From a virus, in IMG/VR virus record IMGVR_UViG_3300012920_005264, positions 1 through 24,013 of that record: a stretch of DNA of 24,013 nucleotides; one strand, 5' to 3'. Below, one piece after another: positions 6,145 through 15,636 of the stretch. Under the pieces are notes generated by a model, which saw only the letters and a list, made by a program, of their open reading frames with translations, was not told the origin of the DNA and did no database searches. Numbering within the stretch: the stretch's first letter is position 1; every line of letters starts with the position of its first letter. Position numbers and translations under genes: made by a program.

Positions 6145-9100
6145 ATGACATTATTTACTGAGATAGACAATCCTGCAGGTACAGCAGGAACAGTAATAGC
6201 TGCAGGAACTAATCCTGACATTGATGCTGCATTTAAAGCAGGAGATCCTTCTCTTGCAGGTGTTACAATAAATGCTCAAGGAAATTACGAAGTAGATGGT
6301 GTTGAACTTACTTCTGCAGGTGGTACAACAAAAGTTCTTGATGAGTCTAAATTAGCAGACTACGCAGATGAAATTTCTGCTGCTGCTGATCTTAAGTATC
6401 TTTCTCAAAACACTGGTGTTAATACTGCTGACATGAATGCAGCTTATGAATCTTTAGGTATTGATCCTAACAGCACCACTGCTCACGCAGACTTAAATAA
6501 AATTCTTGAAGCTTCAGGATATAATCCTGGAGAGCAAGTTAACTTTTTTGGAAACAATACGCCTAACGATATAGGTGCTAAACTGCTTTCTGAAAAATGG
6601 CAGACTGCTCCTACACCAAACGACATAGAGGCTGCAGGTTTAGACCCAAGTAAAGTAACTGTTATAAACAGTAATGCTGCAAATGCTTTTTGGTTAGAAC
6701 AAACAATGAGGGATTTGGGATATAAGTACTCTGACACAAAAGGTTTATTTGGATCAAGAGCAGGATTTGGGGGTGGAGACTTAGGGCCATTTGGATCAGC
6801 AGGTGCTACATCTGTCGCTGATATGGATGACATAAGAGCCATGTTTGGTGATGAGGAGTTTACTGAAAACACTTTAGATATGTTAGAGTGGGATCTAACA
6901 CCTAAGAAAAAACCACTCACAACAACACCAGGAACATCTGGCTCTAGCCCAACTGCAAACATAAACACTGGTATCTCTGGTGCACCAGGCGCAGGAATAA
7001 ATCAATCTGGTATGGTTACTGGAGGCGCACCTAACTTTGTAAGCACACCTAATTTTGGTAACGTTACCCCCATATATGGTAGTGGTCAGACTGGCACTAG
7101 TGAAGTAGATATTCCTACCTATGAGGCAGGTCTTGGATTACAGCAAACTCAATTTGCTGACAGGGCTGCTGAACAAGCGAAACTATATCAGCCACAAACT
7201 GAAGCAGAAAAAACAGCAGCAGGATCACCCACAGGTTTTGAAAATGTACCGTATCGTAACAGGTTCGGTATGACCATGTACATTCAGCATATTAATGGAG
7301 TTCCTTCACAACCTATTCCTCCTGGCTACTATAAAGTGGAAGGGTTTAATGAAGGAGGTGTAGCCCAAGGATTTAATCCAGGTGGTGCAGTAAACCCTGC
7401 TATGAATTTTAAGCCTGGTGGCACTGTTGTAGAGGAGGATGGTAAGTTCAGGATTAAATACCCTGATGGAACATACTCTCAGGATTATGGTTCAGCAGTA
7501 AATGCTAAGGCTGCTCTTGATATGGGTACAGCTAATCTTGGTCTTCCTAGCTATGGAACTTACTTGCAGGATCAAGGCGTTGATATGAACCTTCCAGGGT
7601 ATGATCAGGATGCCTACTATAATGCCTATCAAGCCTATATTGCTGATCCCACTACACTGCAAAACATTCAAGACCAACAAGCTGCAAAAGAAAAAGAAGC
7701 ACTACCCCCTGAGACTGGTGATATCAACAAGGCTCAACCTACTGCCCAGACGGAAGTCACTGCTGCAGACCTTTCACAAGCACAGAGAGATCTTGTAGCT
7801 CAGTCTACTGTTGCGCCTGGTGGTGCAGTGGCTGCTTCTCCTGTGTCGTATATTGACCCCAACGTATATGGTTCAGTTGTTGAATCAACTGCAGGTCAGG
7901 CTCTTGGTACAGCACCTATGGTCCAAGAAGATCAGGTAGCTCAGATTGGTTCTGTTACTACTGCTGATACTCCTCAAAAGATTGGAGCAGGTCAGGTAAC
8001 AGCACAACAAGCTTATAGTGATGTACAGAATGCTGCTGCTGCTATGGATGCTGCACAGCTTGGTGCTCCTACAAAAACCATAGATGCTGCACAACAAATT
8101 GGTACGTCTGTCTCTGGTCTTGAGGAAGCTCAAGGCACATCAATTGATGTTACTAAACCAGATGAAAGAACTGTAGAAACAATTGATGGCACTAGTGAGA
8201 TTATTACTGGCACTGGTGTAGATCAGTCTAAAGTAGATACTGCTTTTGGTACTGGTGAAGTACAGGCTGCATCAGTACAAAATGAATTAGCAAATCTTAT
8301 GGCACAGTTTGATGATGGTCAAACTCCTGCCTGGGCTGCAGGATCTATGAGGGCAGCTATGGCTACTCTCTCTGCTCGTGGTTTAGCTGCTTCAAGCTTG
8401 GCAGGTCAAGCAGTTATTCAAGCTGCTATGGAAGCTGCACTACCTATTGCTCAGATTGATGCAGCAAATAAACAACAGACAGCCTTGTTTAAAGCAGAAC
8501 AAAGAGCAAAGTTTCTACAGATAGACTTTGACCAAGCCTTTCAAACAAAGGTAGTGAATGCTGCTAAAATTTCTGAGATTGCTAATGTAAACTTTACTGC
8601 TGAACAACAGATTGCTCTTGAAAATTCTAAGGCTGCTAACACTATGGAGTTACAGAACCTAACAAATGAGCAAGCCTTAATTATGGCAGAGGCTGCTGCT
8701 TTATCTCAGCTTGATACTCAGAACCTAAACAACAGACAACAGGCTGCAGTTCAGAATGCTCAAAACTTCTTGCAAGTAGACATGGCTAACTTGTCAAATG
8801 AACAGCAGACTGCTTTGTTTAAACAACAGTCTTTGATCAACAGTATTCTTTCTGATCAGGCTGCAGCTAACGCTGCTCAACAATTTAATGCCACATCAGA
8901 AAATCAGACTAACCAGTTCTTTGCAAACCTTGCAGCCTCAGTCAATCAGTTTAATGCAGCACAGATGAATGCTATGAAGCAGTTCAACGCTGATGAAGTT
9001 AATTCTTTACTAGAATTTAATTCAAATATTCAAAATCAAAGAGAAATGTTTAATGCTCAGAACTACCTTGTAGTTGCACAGGCTAATGCACAGTGGAGGC

Positions 9101-9396
9101 AGAACCTAGCCACCATCAATACTGCTGCAGCTAACGAGTCTAACATGGAGTACGCACAAACAGTCAATGCTCTTACTCTCAAAACACTAGATGAAATCTG
9201 GCAAAGAGAAAGAGATATTATGGACTACTCCTTTACTTCATCAGAGAATGCTGCTGATCGTGCGTTGAGTATTTTATTAGGTGATAAAAAACTAGATGCT
9301 TTAAGATTGGAACTTGACGCAAACGAACAACAAGCTCTTGGCTCTCTTATGACTAAAATTTTCTTTTCTTCTGATTTAAAATCTATTTTTTCGTAG
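6145..9396 (+). CDS. Very long Ala/Gln-rich virion protein, probably internal/ejected
   Basis: The 1083-residue product is not enzyme-like. Residues 1-250 are acidic and Ala/Gly-rich; about 250-330 is a Pro/Gly/Thr-rich low-complexity linker. Near 370-410 there is RFGMTMYIQHINGV and QPIPPGYYKV, followed by Gly-Gly repeats (GGV, GGAV, GGTVV). From about 700 on, long Ala/Gln/Asn helices dominate with recurrent units such as FNAAQMNAMKQFNADEV and NEQQTALFKQQ, which should form coiled coils. Such composition and length are typical of ejected internal proteins of marine podoviruses. The segment AAMATLSARGLAASSLAGQA is amphipathic and could touch membrane. The start has TAGGG about 10 bases upstream, and the stop is 12 bases before the next gene. 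The exact virion role is unknown; a tail-associated or tape-like function is an alternative. Confidence 0.7.
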   Translation: MTLFTEIDNPAGTAGTVIAAGTNPDIDAAFKAGDPSLAGVTINAQGNYEVDGVELTSAGGTTKVLDESKLADYADEISAAADLKYLSQNTGVNTADMNAAYESLGIDPNSTTAHADLNKILEASGYNPGEQVNFFGNNTPNDIGAKLLSEKWQTAPTPNDIEAAGLDPSKVTVINSNAANAFWLEQTMRDLGYKYSDTKGLFGSRAGFGGGDLGPFGSAGATSVADMDDIRAMFGDEEFTENTLDMLEWDLTPKKKPLTTTPGTSGSSPTANINTGISGAPGAGINQSGMVTGGAPNFVSTPNFGNVTPIYGSGQTGTSEVDIPTYEAGLGLQQTQFADRAAEQAKLYQPQTEAEKTAAGSPTGFENVPYRNRFGMTMYIQHINGVPSQPIPPGYYKVEGFNEGGVAQGFNPGGAVNPAMNFKPGGTVVEEDGKFRIKYPDGTYSQDYGSAVNAKAALDMGTANLGLPSYGTYLQDQGVDMNLPGYDQDAYYNAYQAYIADPTTLQNIQDQQAAKEKEALPPETGDINKAQPTAQTEVTAADLSQAQRDLVAQSTVAPGGAVAASPVSYIDPNVYGSVVESTAGQALGTAPMVQEDQVAQIGSVTTADTPQKIGAGQVTAQQAYSDVQNAAAAMDAAQLGAPTKTIDAAQQIGTSVSGLEEAQGTSIDVTKPDERTVETIDGTSEIITGTGVDQSKVDTAFGTGEVQAASVQNELANLMAQFDDGQTPAWAAGSMRAAMATLSARGLAASSLAGQAVIQAAMEAALPIAQIDAANKQQTALFKAEQRAKFLQIDFDQAFQTKVVNAAKISEIANVNFTAEQQIALENSKAANTMELQNLTNEQALIMAEAAALSQLDTQNLNNRQQAAVQNAQNFLQVDMANLSNEQQTALFKQQSLINSILSDQAAANAAQQFNATSENQTNQFFANLAASVNQFNAAQMNAMKQFNADEVNSLLEFNSNIQNQREMFNAQNYLVVAQANAQWRQNLATINTAAANESNMEYAQTVNALTLKTLDEIWQRERDIMDYSFTSSENAADRALSILLGDKKLDALRLELDANEQQALGSLMTKIFFSSDLKSIFS

Positions 9397-9408
9397 TAGG
9401 AATAAATA

Positions 9409-10176
9409 ATGTATCAAGATCCTAGACAATCAAGGCCAATGCTTAAACCCTCTGAAAGAGTGGCTAGTAAACGTACTAAGTATAAAACTTCTTCTGCAAA
9501 AGATTTAGGGCAGACTGCTCTTATGGAAATTCCTGACAGGATAAAACCAAAGGCAAAGCCTAGCACTCCCCTTGATGCTGTGAATGGATATCGAATGTCA
9601 CTAGCAGAAATGGCAGAGGCAAGCCCTCGCTCTGTGTCTGAGGGTTCTATTGTAGAGGAGGATGGAACAGAATACTCCTATCCTGCCAAAGCGAAGAATA
9701 AACTCAGTGAGGCAGCGATAGCTAAAGTAAATAGCATGGCAGAGAAGTATGGGATAAGTGCAAATGATTTTTACAGGATCTTCCAGGGTGAGAGTGCAAT
9801 GGACACAACAGCCCAAAACAAAAGCACCAAGGCAGTAGGTCTTCCACAGTTTATGCCACTCCAATTTGAAAAAGATGGTGTCTTTGATAAGCTAAACAAA
9901 AACATTACAAAAGAAGACGTACTAAAAATGTCTGATGTAGAGCAGCTTAATCTTTATGAGGATTACTTAGACTACTGGAAGTATGATGGCAGTGTACCTC
10001 TAGCAATTCTCCAAGCAGCACCAGATATGATAGATGAGATAAAACAAAATCCTGATACTGTACTCTATAAGAAGAACTCTGCAGCCTGGAAGAAGAATCC
10101 TGGGTGGAGATCAGATGGAGATGGTGCTATTACAGGAAGATCTGTTATGGAATATTTTGAGAAAGTTAATAGGTAA
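9409..10176 (+). CDS. Lysozyme-like (transglycosylase-fold) virion protein
   Basis: The protein has 255 residues. The first 110 are basic and Pro-rich with no clear fold. The C-terminal half looks like a lytic transglycosylase/lysozyme-type domain: ISANDFYRIFQGESAMD has a Glu (Glu128) in the catalytic position, followed by TTAQNKSTKAVGLPQFMP, matching the E-S...A-x-G-L-x-Q-F pattern of that fold. This would locally open peptidoglycan during DNA entry, as the gp16 transglycosylase domain does in T7; here it is a separate protein. It carries IVEEDG near residue 82, also present in the preceding protein. The gene starts after AGGAAT and is followed six bases later by the next virion gene. Membership of a particular transglycosylase family and catalytic activity were not tested. 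Confidence 0.65.
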   Translation: MYQDPRQSRPMLKPSERVASKRTKYKTSSAKDLGQTALMEIPDRIKPKAKPSTPLDAVNGYRMSLAEMAEASPRSVSEGSIVEEDGTEYSYPAKAKNKLSEAAIAKVNSMAEKYGISANDFYRIFQGESAMDTTAQNKSTKAVGLPQFMPLQFEKDGVFDKLNKNITKEDVLKMSDVEQLNLYEDYLDYWKYDGSVPLAILQAAPDMIDEIKQNPDTVLYKKNSAAWKKNPGWRSDGDGAITGRSVMEYFEKVNR

Positions 10177-10181
10177 CAAGC

Positions 10182-10805
10182 ATGGCACTACCAAGTATGA
10201 ATCCCCAGGCTGAGAAAGTATTTAAGCAACCAGTTATGGGAGACACCAGACCTAAACCACAGGTAAAACCTAGCCCTAAGAGCACAGGTAAACCAAACCC
10301 AAAGGTTTTTGAAAGACCTATTCCTGGTCAGTCTCTTACTGCTGAACCAAAGGGTAGGCCATATGAAAGGCCACCAGAAATTAATGATCCTGAAGAGGCA
10401 GTACAATATCACTTAACAAGGCTTAATGATGTAGAAAGATTAGATACTGCAATGCTCCTTTTACAAATGGGTGTTGATGTAAAGAGTTTGACTGAGGGTA
10501 TTTTGAGGGGCGCTGTGTCTGAGGGCATCCACACTATTGATATAAGTCTTACCATTGCACCTACTGTGCATGAGTTTATTGAGACTGTAGCTGATGAAGT
10601 TGGTGTGTCGTACAAGACAGGCTTTGAAAAGGATGAGCAGGAAGAGGATGCTAAAGAGATGGCTCTCGTCCAGAGTAAGCTTGCTAATGTTAAAGGTAAA
10701 AAACCTGCACCCAAGACTGCTCCAAGAGAAGAGCCTAAACAACAAATGGAAATGGATCTTGGTGAGCCAGAGGCTGCACCTAGAGGTCTGATGGCGAGGG
10801 TATAA
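10182..10805 (+). CDS. Small virion-associated protein of unknown function
   Basis: The 207-residue product has three parts: a basic, Pro/Lys-rich N-terminus (1-65) with repeated KPxPK-like units, a folded alpha-helical middle (about 68-150) with DPEEAVQYHLTRLNDVERLD and LRGAVSEGIHTIDISL, and a charged C-terminal tail rich in Lys, Pro and Glu. I do not recognise a named family. It sits between the lysozyme-like protein and two other long putative internal proteins with gaps of 5 and 2 bases, so it is probably co-expressed and part of the internal or tail-associated set. A scaffold or chaperone for the neighbours is equally possible. Confidence 0.55.
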   Translation: MALPSMNPQAEKVFKQPVMGDTRPKPQVKPSPKSTGKPNPKVFERPIPGQSLTAEPKGRPYERPPEINDPEEAVQYHLTRLNDVERLDTAMLLLQMGVDVKSLTEGILRGAVSEGIHTIDISLTIAPTVHEFIETVADEVGVSYKTGFEKDEQEEDAKEMALVQSKLANVKGKKPAPKTAPREEPKQQMEMDLGEPEAAPRGLMARV

Positions 10806-10807
10806 CT

Positions 10808-11758
10808 ATGGGATTTTTAGCAGGTGTAGTAGCAGAGATTAATCGCCAGGAGGATGCAGCAATTAGGGCTGAAGAGTTTATGCAGACGCTTTTGGAAAGG
10901 CGTAAAAATAATATAATTCCTGTAATAGAAGCACGTATGAAAGCTAGAAAAGAAAAGTCAGACGCTGCTGTAGCTAGGGTTGATGCTGCAGAAGCTTTTG
11001 GTTTATCTAGGGAGGCTGCTGCAGTTCTCGAAAGAAGTGGTCAGCTTTCTATTGAACTTGAAAATCTAGCGAAACTAGGACCAAGAGAATTAGATAAAGA
11101 GTACCTTAAAACTTTGAGTAAATACATTGTTGAGGCTGTTGAACCAGACAAAGTAGAATCTGCAGTTAAATATATTCTTCAAGGAGATTTATCTGGGAAA
11201 GAATCTATGAATTTAACTTTAGTAAATGCACTATGGAATGCAGAATCTGCTGAAGAATTTAATGCAGCAGTATCTACAACAATGTCTAATTTAACAACAG
11301 GCTCAGGGCCAACTATTACTCCTGTGGAGTACAGTAGTAGAGGAGCAGGAATTATAACGCCCAGTGAAAGAAGTTCTATTCAAACTACTATTGCTAAAAG
11401 CATGGCGAATACCCTTGGTGTACAATTAAACTTTGACAATAGTGGTCAGTATGTGGGTTTCCAAGGAGAAGATGCAGGTGCTGCCCAAGAAATTCTTAAT
11501 AACGCATTTGATGTTTTCTTAGAAGTAAATAATGATCCTAATTTTCTAGGTGATCCTCAGTCTGTTATTAATCCTTTAGTGGATAGAATGAGAGTGCTTC
11601 AAGCTAATAACACTCCATTAAACGAGATAGCAAAAAATAAATACTTTGTTATTCCTGAAACAAATCAAGAACCAGGTGGAGGCAGTGACGATCTTTTAAA
11701 TGATCTTACTGGTCCAGTAGACCCACTGGACGAAATCTTGAATGGTGGTAGAGGGTAG
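10808..11758 (+). CDS. Alpha-helical putative internal virion protein
   Basis: This 316-residue protein has no motif that I can name. Residues 1-100 form a charged, Ala/Glu/Arg-rich helix (INRQEDAAIRAEEFMQ, VARVDAAEAFGLSREAAAVL) that is probably coiled coil. The rest alternates helices with polar loops and ends in a Gly/Asp-rich acidic tail. The start follows the previous stop by two bases, and the stop lies only 11 bases before the next start with an AGGAG site overlapping it. Position and composition point to the internal/ejected virion group, by analogy to the gp14-gp15-gp16 block of T7. That is inference from context only. Confidence 0.55.
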   Translation: MGFLAGVVAEINRQEDAAIRAEEFMQTLLERRKNNIIPVIEARMKARKEKSDAAVARVDAAEAFGLSREAAAVLERSGQLSIELENLAKLGPRELDKEYLKTLSKYIVEAVEPDKVESAVKYILQGDLSGKESMNLTLVNALWNAESAEEFNAAVSTTMSNLTTGSGPTITPVEYSSRGAGIITPSERSSIQTTIAKSMANTLGVQLNFDNSGQYVGFQGEDAGAAQEILNNAFDVFLEVNNDPNFLGDPQSVINPLVDRMRVLQANNTPLNEIAKNKYFVIPETNQEPGGGSDDLLNDLTGPVDPLDEILNGGRG

Positions 11759-11769
11759 GAGAGCTAACT

Positions 11770-14700
11770 GTGGCTAAAGAAATGTATACTCAGAGAGCCT
11801 ACGATAGTTCTTTTATGGACTTGAAGGATGATAAGGACTTTCAAGTTGACCTAGTGCGTTTCTTTTCTGGTGGTAGGTATAATATGTCCAGAGAAGAAAT
11901 GGAAGAAGAAGGTATGGAGGGTCTTACAAAAAAGTTCATTGAACATATGAGGATTCAGGATTGGAATGAGGTAACTCAAGCTAAAGATTTAAATTATCTT
12001 TTGAATAAAGATATTAATAGAAAGGGTAAAGAATCTTTTGCTAGGCTGCAACATGCCTGGGATGTTTCAGAAGAAGCAGGAGATAGCTTTGGAGATGCTG
12101 CTTGGGATTTTGCTGAAGGTATCTTTAGTGCTCCCTCTACGTATTTGGGTTTGGGGTCTTTTGGTCTTGGTAAACTAGCAACAAAAGCAGCAGGTAAAGC
12201 AACACAAATAGCTATAAGAAACTACACAAAAAGACTTCTCTCAAAAAATGTTGTCAGCAGAAGCACTATTGTAGGTGCAACCACTGGCGCAGTAACTGAA
12301 GGAATAATAGGAGCAGGTCAATCGTACCAAAAAGGAGAACAAAGAGAACTAGCCTCAAAGTTTACTGAAGATGTACCTGAGTTTGAATACACTAATAAAG
12401 ATTTAGTAAGAGATACTGCTATATCTACAGCATTTGGATTAGGTCTTGGTGGTGTAGGGGGAAACATTGCAGGAAGATCAGCGAGAAGTAAAAATGCTCT
12501 CGAAGCTTTACAAGAAACAAAACGAGCTAGTGCTAATGCAGAGGCACGAAAAGCAGCTAATCAAAGATTTAATACGTCTAATGCAGCTAGACAGCAGGAC
12601 GCTGCTCAAAGAGTTTCAGATGTTGAATCTGTCTTAGCAGCAAAACTTGGTGATAGAACTGCTAAAGTTTTAGATCCACTAGATCCTGAAAAGGTACTAG
12701 CAGGTAACGAAATTCTTAACAAACTATCTAACCCTGACTTTGATGGGGTGTTCAGGTCTGGTCTGTCAATGGATACTATGAGGTCTTTGACAGCAGCCAC
12801 TATTGATATTGTGGAAGAGCTTGATATTAAAGAGGGGGAAAGGATTACAAGTGCAATAGCAAACAAGATTCGTAATGGAGATGTAGCTATTGTAGATAAA
12901 GTAAATGAGATTAGACAAAAGTATAATCTGTCTCAAGAACAATTTTCATTATTATATTTAGCAGAAGTTTCTAATGCAGGTAAAATTCTAGCAGAGCAAA
13001 GTATTATTTCTAAGGCTGCAAGAGCAGCAGGTAAAATGACTGGCTCTGATTTAGGTAGGACTGACTTTGATGGTTTAAGTGTAGACTTAACCACACTTGC
13101 TCAAAGTGGTATCTCTACCTTTAACGATCAAGTTGTTACAGAGCTAACTGCTTCAGTAGTTAAAAACTCTGCAAAAAGAACTGCAGGTATGCGATTTTTT
13201 GTTGATCCTTTAAGAGAAATTGACGCTGCTAGAATTGCATTTATGACATCTCAACCTGCTACAACAATAAGAAACGCAGCTTCTACTGTTCTTTTGGCAG
13301 GGGTAGATATTTCAGATGAGTTTTTTAGGGGTCTGATTAGGTATGGTAAAGGGGCAAAAGAAGGTGATTTAATTCCTGAACCTGGTAAAACACTGAAGAG
13401 AATGACTGCAACTCTCAGAGGTATGACGTGGAATAATTCACAGGCTAGTCTTCTTAAAGATATGTTTGCAGAAGAAATGCCTCAAACTTATGCAGCAGTA
13501 TTTAATGATGCTATGCGACTTGAACTTGGAGTAGGCTCAAATTCTTATTTAGCTAAAACAGGTAGAGCAGTAAACGTATTTAATACTGCCCTTGACACTG
13601 TATTTAAACAAGCTGCTTTTTTTGCTAGTCTTGATAGGCAACTAGCTGATCAGGGTGTGACTGTAGGACAGTTTATTTCTAGTGGTAAAAAACTAGAGGA
13701 TCTTGGTCAGGACACAATACGTAAAGCTTACGATGATGCAAATAGATTTACCATGCAGCGAACTTATGTGGGTGATGAGTCTGCTTTTGGAAAGACTGCT
13801 AGGTTTGCAGTTAACGTAAATAGAAAAGTACCCTTCTTAGTTTCTGGTGCTCTAGGTATTCCATTTCCTCGTTATGTAGCAAATCATCTTGAGATGTTGT
13901 CAGACTATACACCTGTATGGGGTCACTTTATCTCTAAGACTGCTCTTGCCTCTGACCCAGTAAAAACTGCTGAAGATAGAGTTGTTCGTCAGATGACAGG
14001 AGCAAGTCTTCTTATGTTAGGTTACGCAGCAGCAGCAGAGAAAGATGGAAGTGTAGACTATAGATCTATTGAGACTGCGATAAAAGGACAAGCAGATATA
14101 TCTTCATCACTTGGGTATATTATTGGACATATGTACGCAGGAGATATTGCTTATAGAATAAATAATAATTTACCACTCCCAAGTGCAAGAGAATTAGAAA
14201 CTGTTCTTGGTGGAGTTGGAGACTTTAGTGCAGACTTTACTTTTGTTAGAGAAATGGTCAACAGCTACAAAGAGGGCCAAGTTACAGAGGGTTTTCAAAA
14301 AGCTTTTGGTAACTTGGCTGCAACTCTTACTTATCCTGCCACAATATCAAGAGACTTTGTAGGGCAGTACGATTATGATGCAGCAGGTAATCCTTACATC
14401 AGAGATGTGATGGGACAAAATCCTTTTGATGCGAAGGGAGATGTCAGTCTTACAGGAGAAGTAACAAACTTTCATACTGGCGTTGCACAAGCTACCAGGA
14501 TGCTTCCTGATATAAAATCAATTCAATACACACAATCTTTTAATGGAGAGAATGACATACCAATGTATTCAATTCTTAATCCTATGAAAGTAGGTGCAAT
14601 GAATCCTCTCCTAAAACAATTAACAGGTGTCGCTAGTGAACCACCTATGACTGGTATTCAACGTGAATTTAATAAAATGGGTTTAAAAGAATTTGATGTT

Positions 14701-15165
14701 TACAAAACCTATGCTGAAAAAAATCCATCTGTTCACTACCTAATGACTTATAACTTGTCTCAGACACTTCATGAATCATTTGAAAACTGGAGATCAGACG
14801 CACGTCTTGGTGGTCTAGCAGATGGTAAAACTTATGATCAACTTGAAGATAACGATTTAAAAAAAGAAGCGTTACTTCAATTTGTAAAAGAGTCAGTAAC
14901 TCTTGCTAAAACAAATGCAAAGAAAGTCCTTGATGATGGTTTAGCTAATAATAAAATGTCAGTCAGGGGCTACATCAGAATAAACTATGAAATAAAAAAG
15001 AATGAATATGGTGGAGACTTTTTTGATAGAGCAGCAGAAAAAATATCAGGGGGTAAATTTAAAACTGCAAAAGATTATTTAATGGATTCTGATGGTCCAA
15101 AAACAGAGCTAGAACGAAGACTTGGTATTGTAGAAATTGCAGGAGATTTATACAGCACTAGGTAA
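11770..15165 (+). CDS. Large internal/ejected virion protein, gp16-position
   Basis: The largest protein here, 1131 residues, starts with GTG at 11770, eight bases after AGGAG, and ends at the terminator between the two arms. Residues about 110-260 hold several Gly/Ala-rich hydrophobic stretches (STYLGLGSFGLGKLATKA, STAFGLGLGGVGGNIAGR) that could insert into membrane. The middle is helical, and 560-760 contains VNRKVPFLVSGALGIPFPRY and a further Ala-rich segment (MTGASLLMLGYAAAAEKDG). No transglycosylase motif is present; the lysozyme-like domain is on a separate gene. Length, composition and terminal position of the virion block resemble the T7 gp16-type ejected proteins that help build the DNA channel. 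The family was not identified by search, so the name rests on context. Confidence 0.65.
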   Translation: MAKEMYTQRAYDSSFMDLKDDKDFQVDLVRFFSGGRYNMSREEMEEEGMEGLTKKFIEHMRIQDWNEVTQAKDLNYLLNKDINRKGKESFARLQHAWDVSEEAGDSFGDAAWDFAEGIFSAPSTYLGLGSFGLGKLATKAAGKATQIAIRNYTKRLLSKNVVSRSTIVGATTGAVTEGIIGAGQSYQKGEQRELASKFTEDVPEFEYTNKDLVRDTAISTAFGLGLGGVGGNIAGRSARSKNALEALQETKRASANAEARKAANQRFNTSNAARQQDAAQRVSDVESVLAAKLGDRTAKVLDPLDPEKVLAGNEILNKLSNPDFDGVFRSGLSMDTMRSLTAATIDIVEELDIKEGERITSAIANKIRNGDVAIVDKVNEIRQKYNLSQEQFSLLYLAEVSNAGKILAEQSIISKAARAAGKMTGSDLGRTDFDGLSVDLTTLAQSGISTFNDQVVTELTASVVKNSAKRTAGMRFFVDPLREIDAARIAFMTSQPATTIRNAASTVLLAGVDISDEFFRGLIRYGKGAKEGDLIPEPGKTLKRMTATLRGMTWNNSQASLLKDMFAEEMPQTYAAVFNDAMRLELGVGSNSYLAKTGRAVNVFNTALDTVFKQAAFFASLDRQLADQGVTVGQFISSGKKLEDLGQDTIRKAYDDANRFTMQRTYVGDESAFGKTARFAVNVNRKVPFLVSGALGIPFPRYVANHLEMLSDYTPVWGHFISKTALASDPVKTAEDRVVRQMTGASLLMLGYAAAAEKDGSVDYRSIETAIKGQADISSSLGYIIGHMYAGDIAYRINNNLPLPSARELETVLGGVGDFSADFTFVREMVNSYKEGQVTEGFQKAFGNLAATLTYPATISRDFVGQYDYDAAGNPYIRDVMGQNPFDAKGDVSLTGEVTNFHTGVAQATRMLPDIKSIQYTQSFNGENDIPMYSILNPMKVGAMNPLLKQLTGVASEPPMTGIQREFNKMGLKEFDVYKTYAEKNPSVHYLMTYNLSQTLHESFENWRSDARLGGLADGKTYDQLEDNDLKKEALLQFVKESVTLAKTNAKKVLDDGLANNKMSVRGYIRINYEIKKNEYGGDFFDRAAEKISGGKFKTAKDYLMDSDGPKTELERRLGIVEIAGDLYSTR

Positions 15166-15167
15166 AA

Positions 15168-15194
15168 AAACCCCCAGGGATTAACTGGGGGTTT
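15168..15194. terminator. Bidirectional intrinsic terminator between the convergent arms
   Basis: AAACCCCCAG at 15168-15177 and CTGGGGGTTT at 15185-15194 form a perfect 10-bp stem with a 7-base loop. On the - strand the structure is followed by a run of seven T (the A-run at 15164-15170), which makes it a strong terminator for the replication arm; on the + strand it is followed by TTTAGTTTA. It sits 3 bases after the last virion gene stop and 4 bases before the last right-arm gene stop. Confidence 0.88.
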
Positions 15195-15197
15195 AGT

Positions 15198-15428
15198 TTA
15201 AGACGATTTATCTTTAGTCTTTTTATGATCAAGCATCAGACAGGAATAGCAGAATGCTTGAGTAACGATCTCGTCTGATCGTAGATACTTCCCAGATGTT
15301 GCCAGTAAACCTGACAGTGCTGCACCTGCGAAGTAATCCCTAGTCGCTATATCACGACTGGGAATCTCTTGTTTAATAAACTCTTGGGCTTCCTGCTCAA
15401 GGGTTTTCTTTTTTGTAGGCTTACTCAT
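15198..15428 (-). CDS. Small phage protein of unknown function (YFAGxALxGLL type)
   Basis: The product is 76 residues with a Lys-rich start and a helical core, RDYFAGAALSGLLA, resembling the R-D-Y-F-A-x-x-A-L-x-G-L-L-A core seen in many small conserved phage proteins whose function is unknown. Two Cys occur in FCYSCLM. I chose the ATG at 15428 because it overlaps the stop of the upstream DUF3310 gene by 8 bases (ATGAGTAA); an in-frame start at 15449 would only lengthen the basic N-terminus. It is the last gene of the leftward operon and ends just before the terminator. Confidence 0.65.
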   Translation of the reverse strand: MSKPTKKKTLEQEAQEFIKQEIPSRDIATRDYFAGAALSGLLATSGKYLRSDEIVTQAFCYSCLMLDHKKTKDKSS

Positions 15429-15636
15429 TCTCTTCCTCTGCTTGTTCAATTAAGAACTCTATCATGTGCTTTGCTTTGTATAGATCCTGGACACCATTCT
15501 TATTTCTCCAACGAGAAATATACTTAACAACAGAACCCTCGCAGAAGTCTAGTTCGTTAGCCAGGATGTAATCAATAGGTTCTATGGCGAGGTTCTGGTA
15601 GTGTGTACCACCCACTTGTTTGCTTTTTGCACTCAT
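15421..15636 (-). CDS. DUF3310 (SaV-like) protein
   Basis: The 71-residue protein has the pattern of the DUF3310 family common in phages: GGTHYQNLAIEPIDYILAN, then FCEGSVVKYISRWRNKNGVQDLYKA and HMIEFLIEQ. The function of this family is not established; the compact helical fold and conserved Arg-Trp-Arg region have led to guesses about nucleotide metabolism or replication. The gene start overlaps the stop of the upstream nuclease-like gene (ATGA), and its own stop overlaps the next start, so it belongs to a translationally coupled string. Family recognition is firm, function is not. Confidence 0.85.
   Translation of the reverse strand: MSAKSKQVGGTHYQNLAIEPIDYILANELDFCEGSVVKYISRWRNKNGVQDLYKAKHMIEFLIEQAEEENE

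Noticed and set aside
12606-12866. Reverse-strand frame within the large virion gene
   Set aside because: It is antisense to a well-supported long gene, has no ribosome site and a low-complexity Ser/Leu product; the same holds for other antisense frames in 6.4-10.8 kb.
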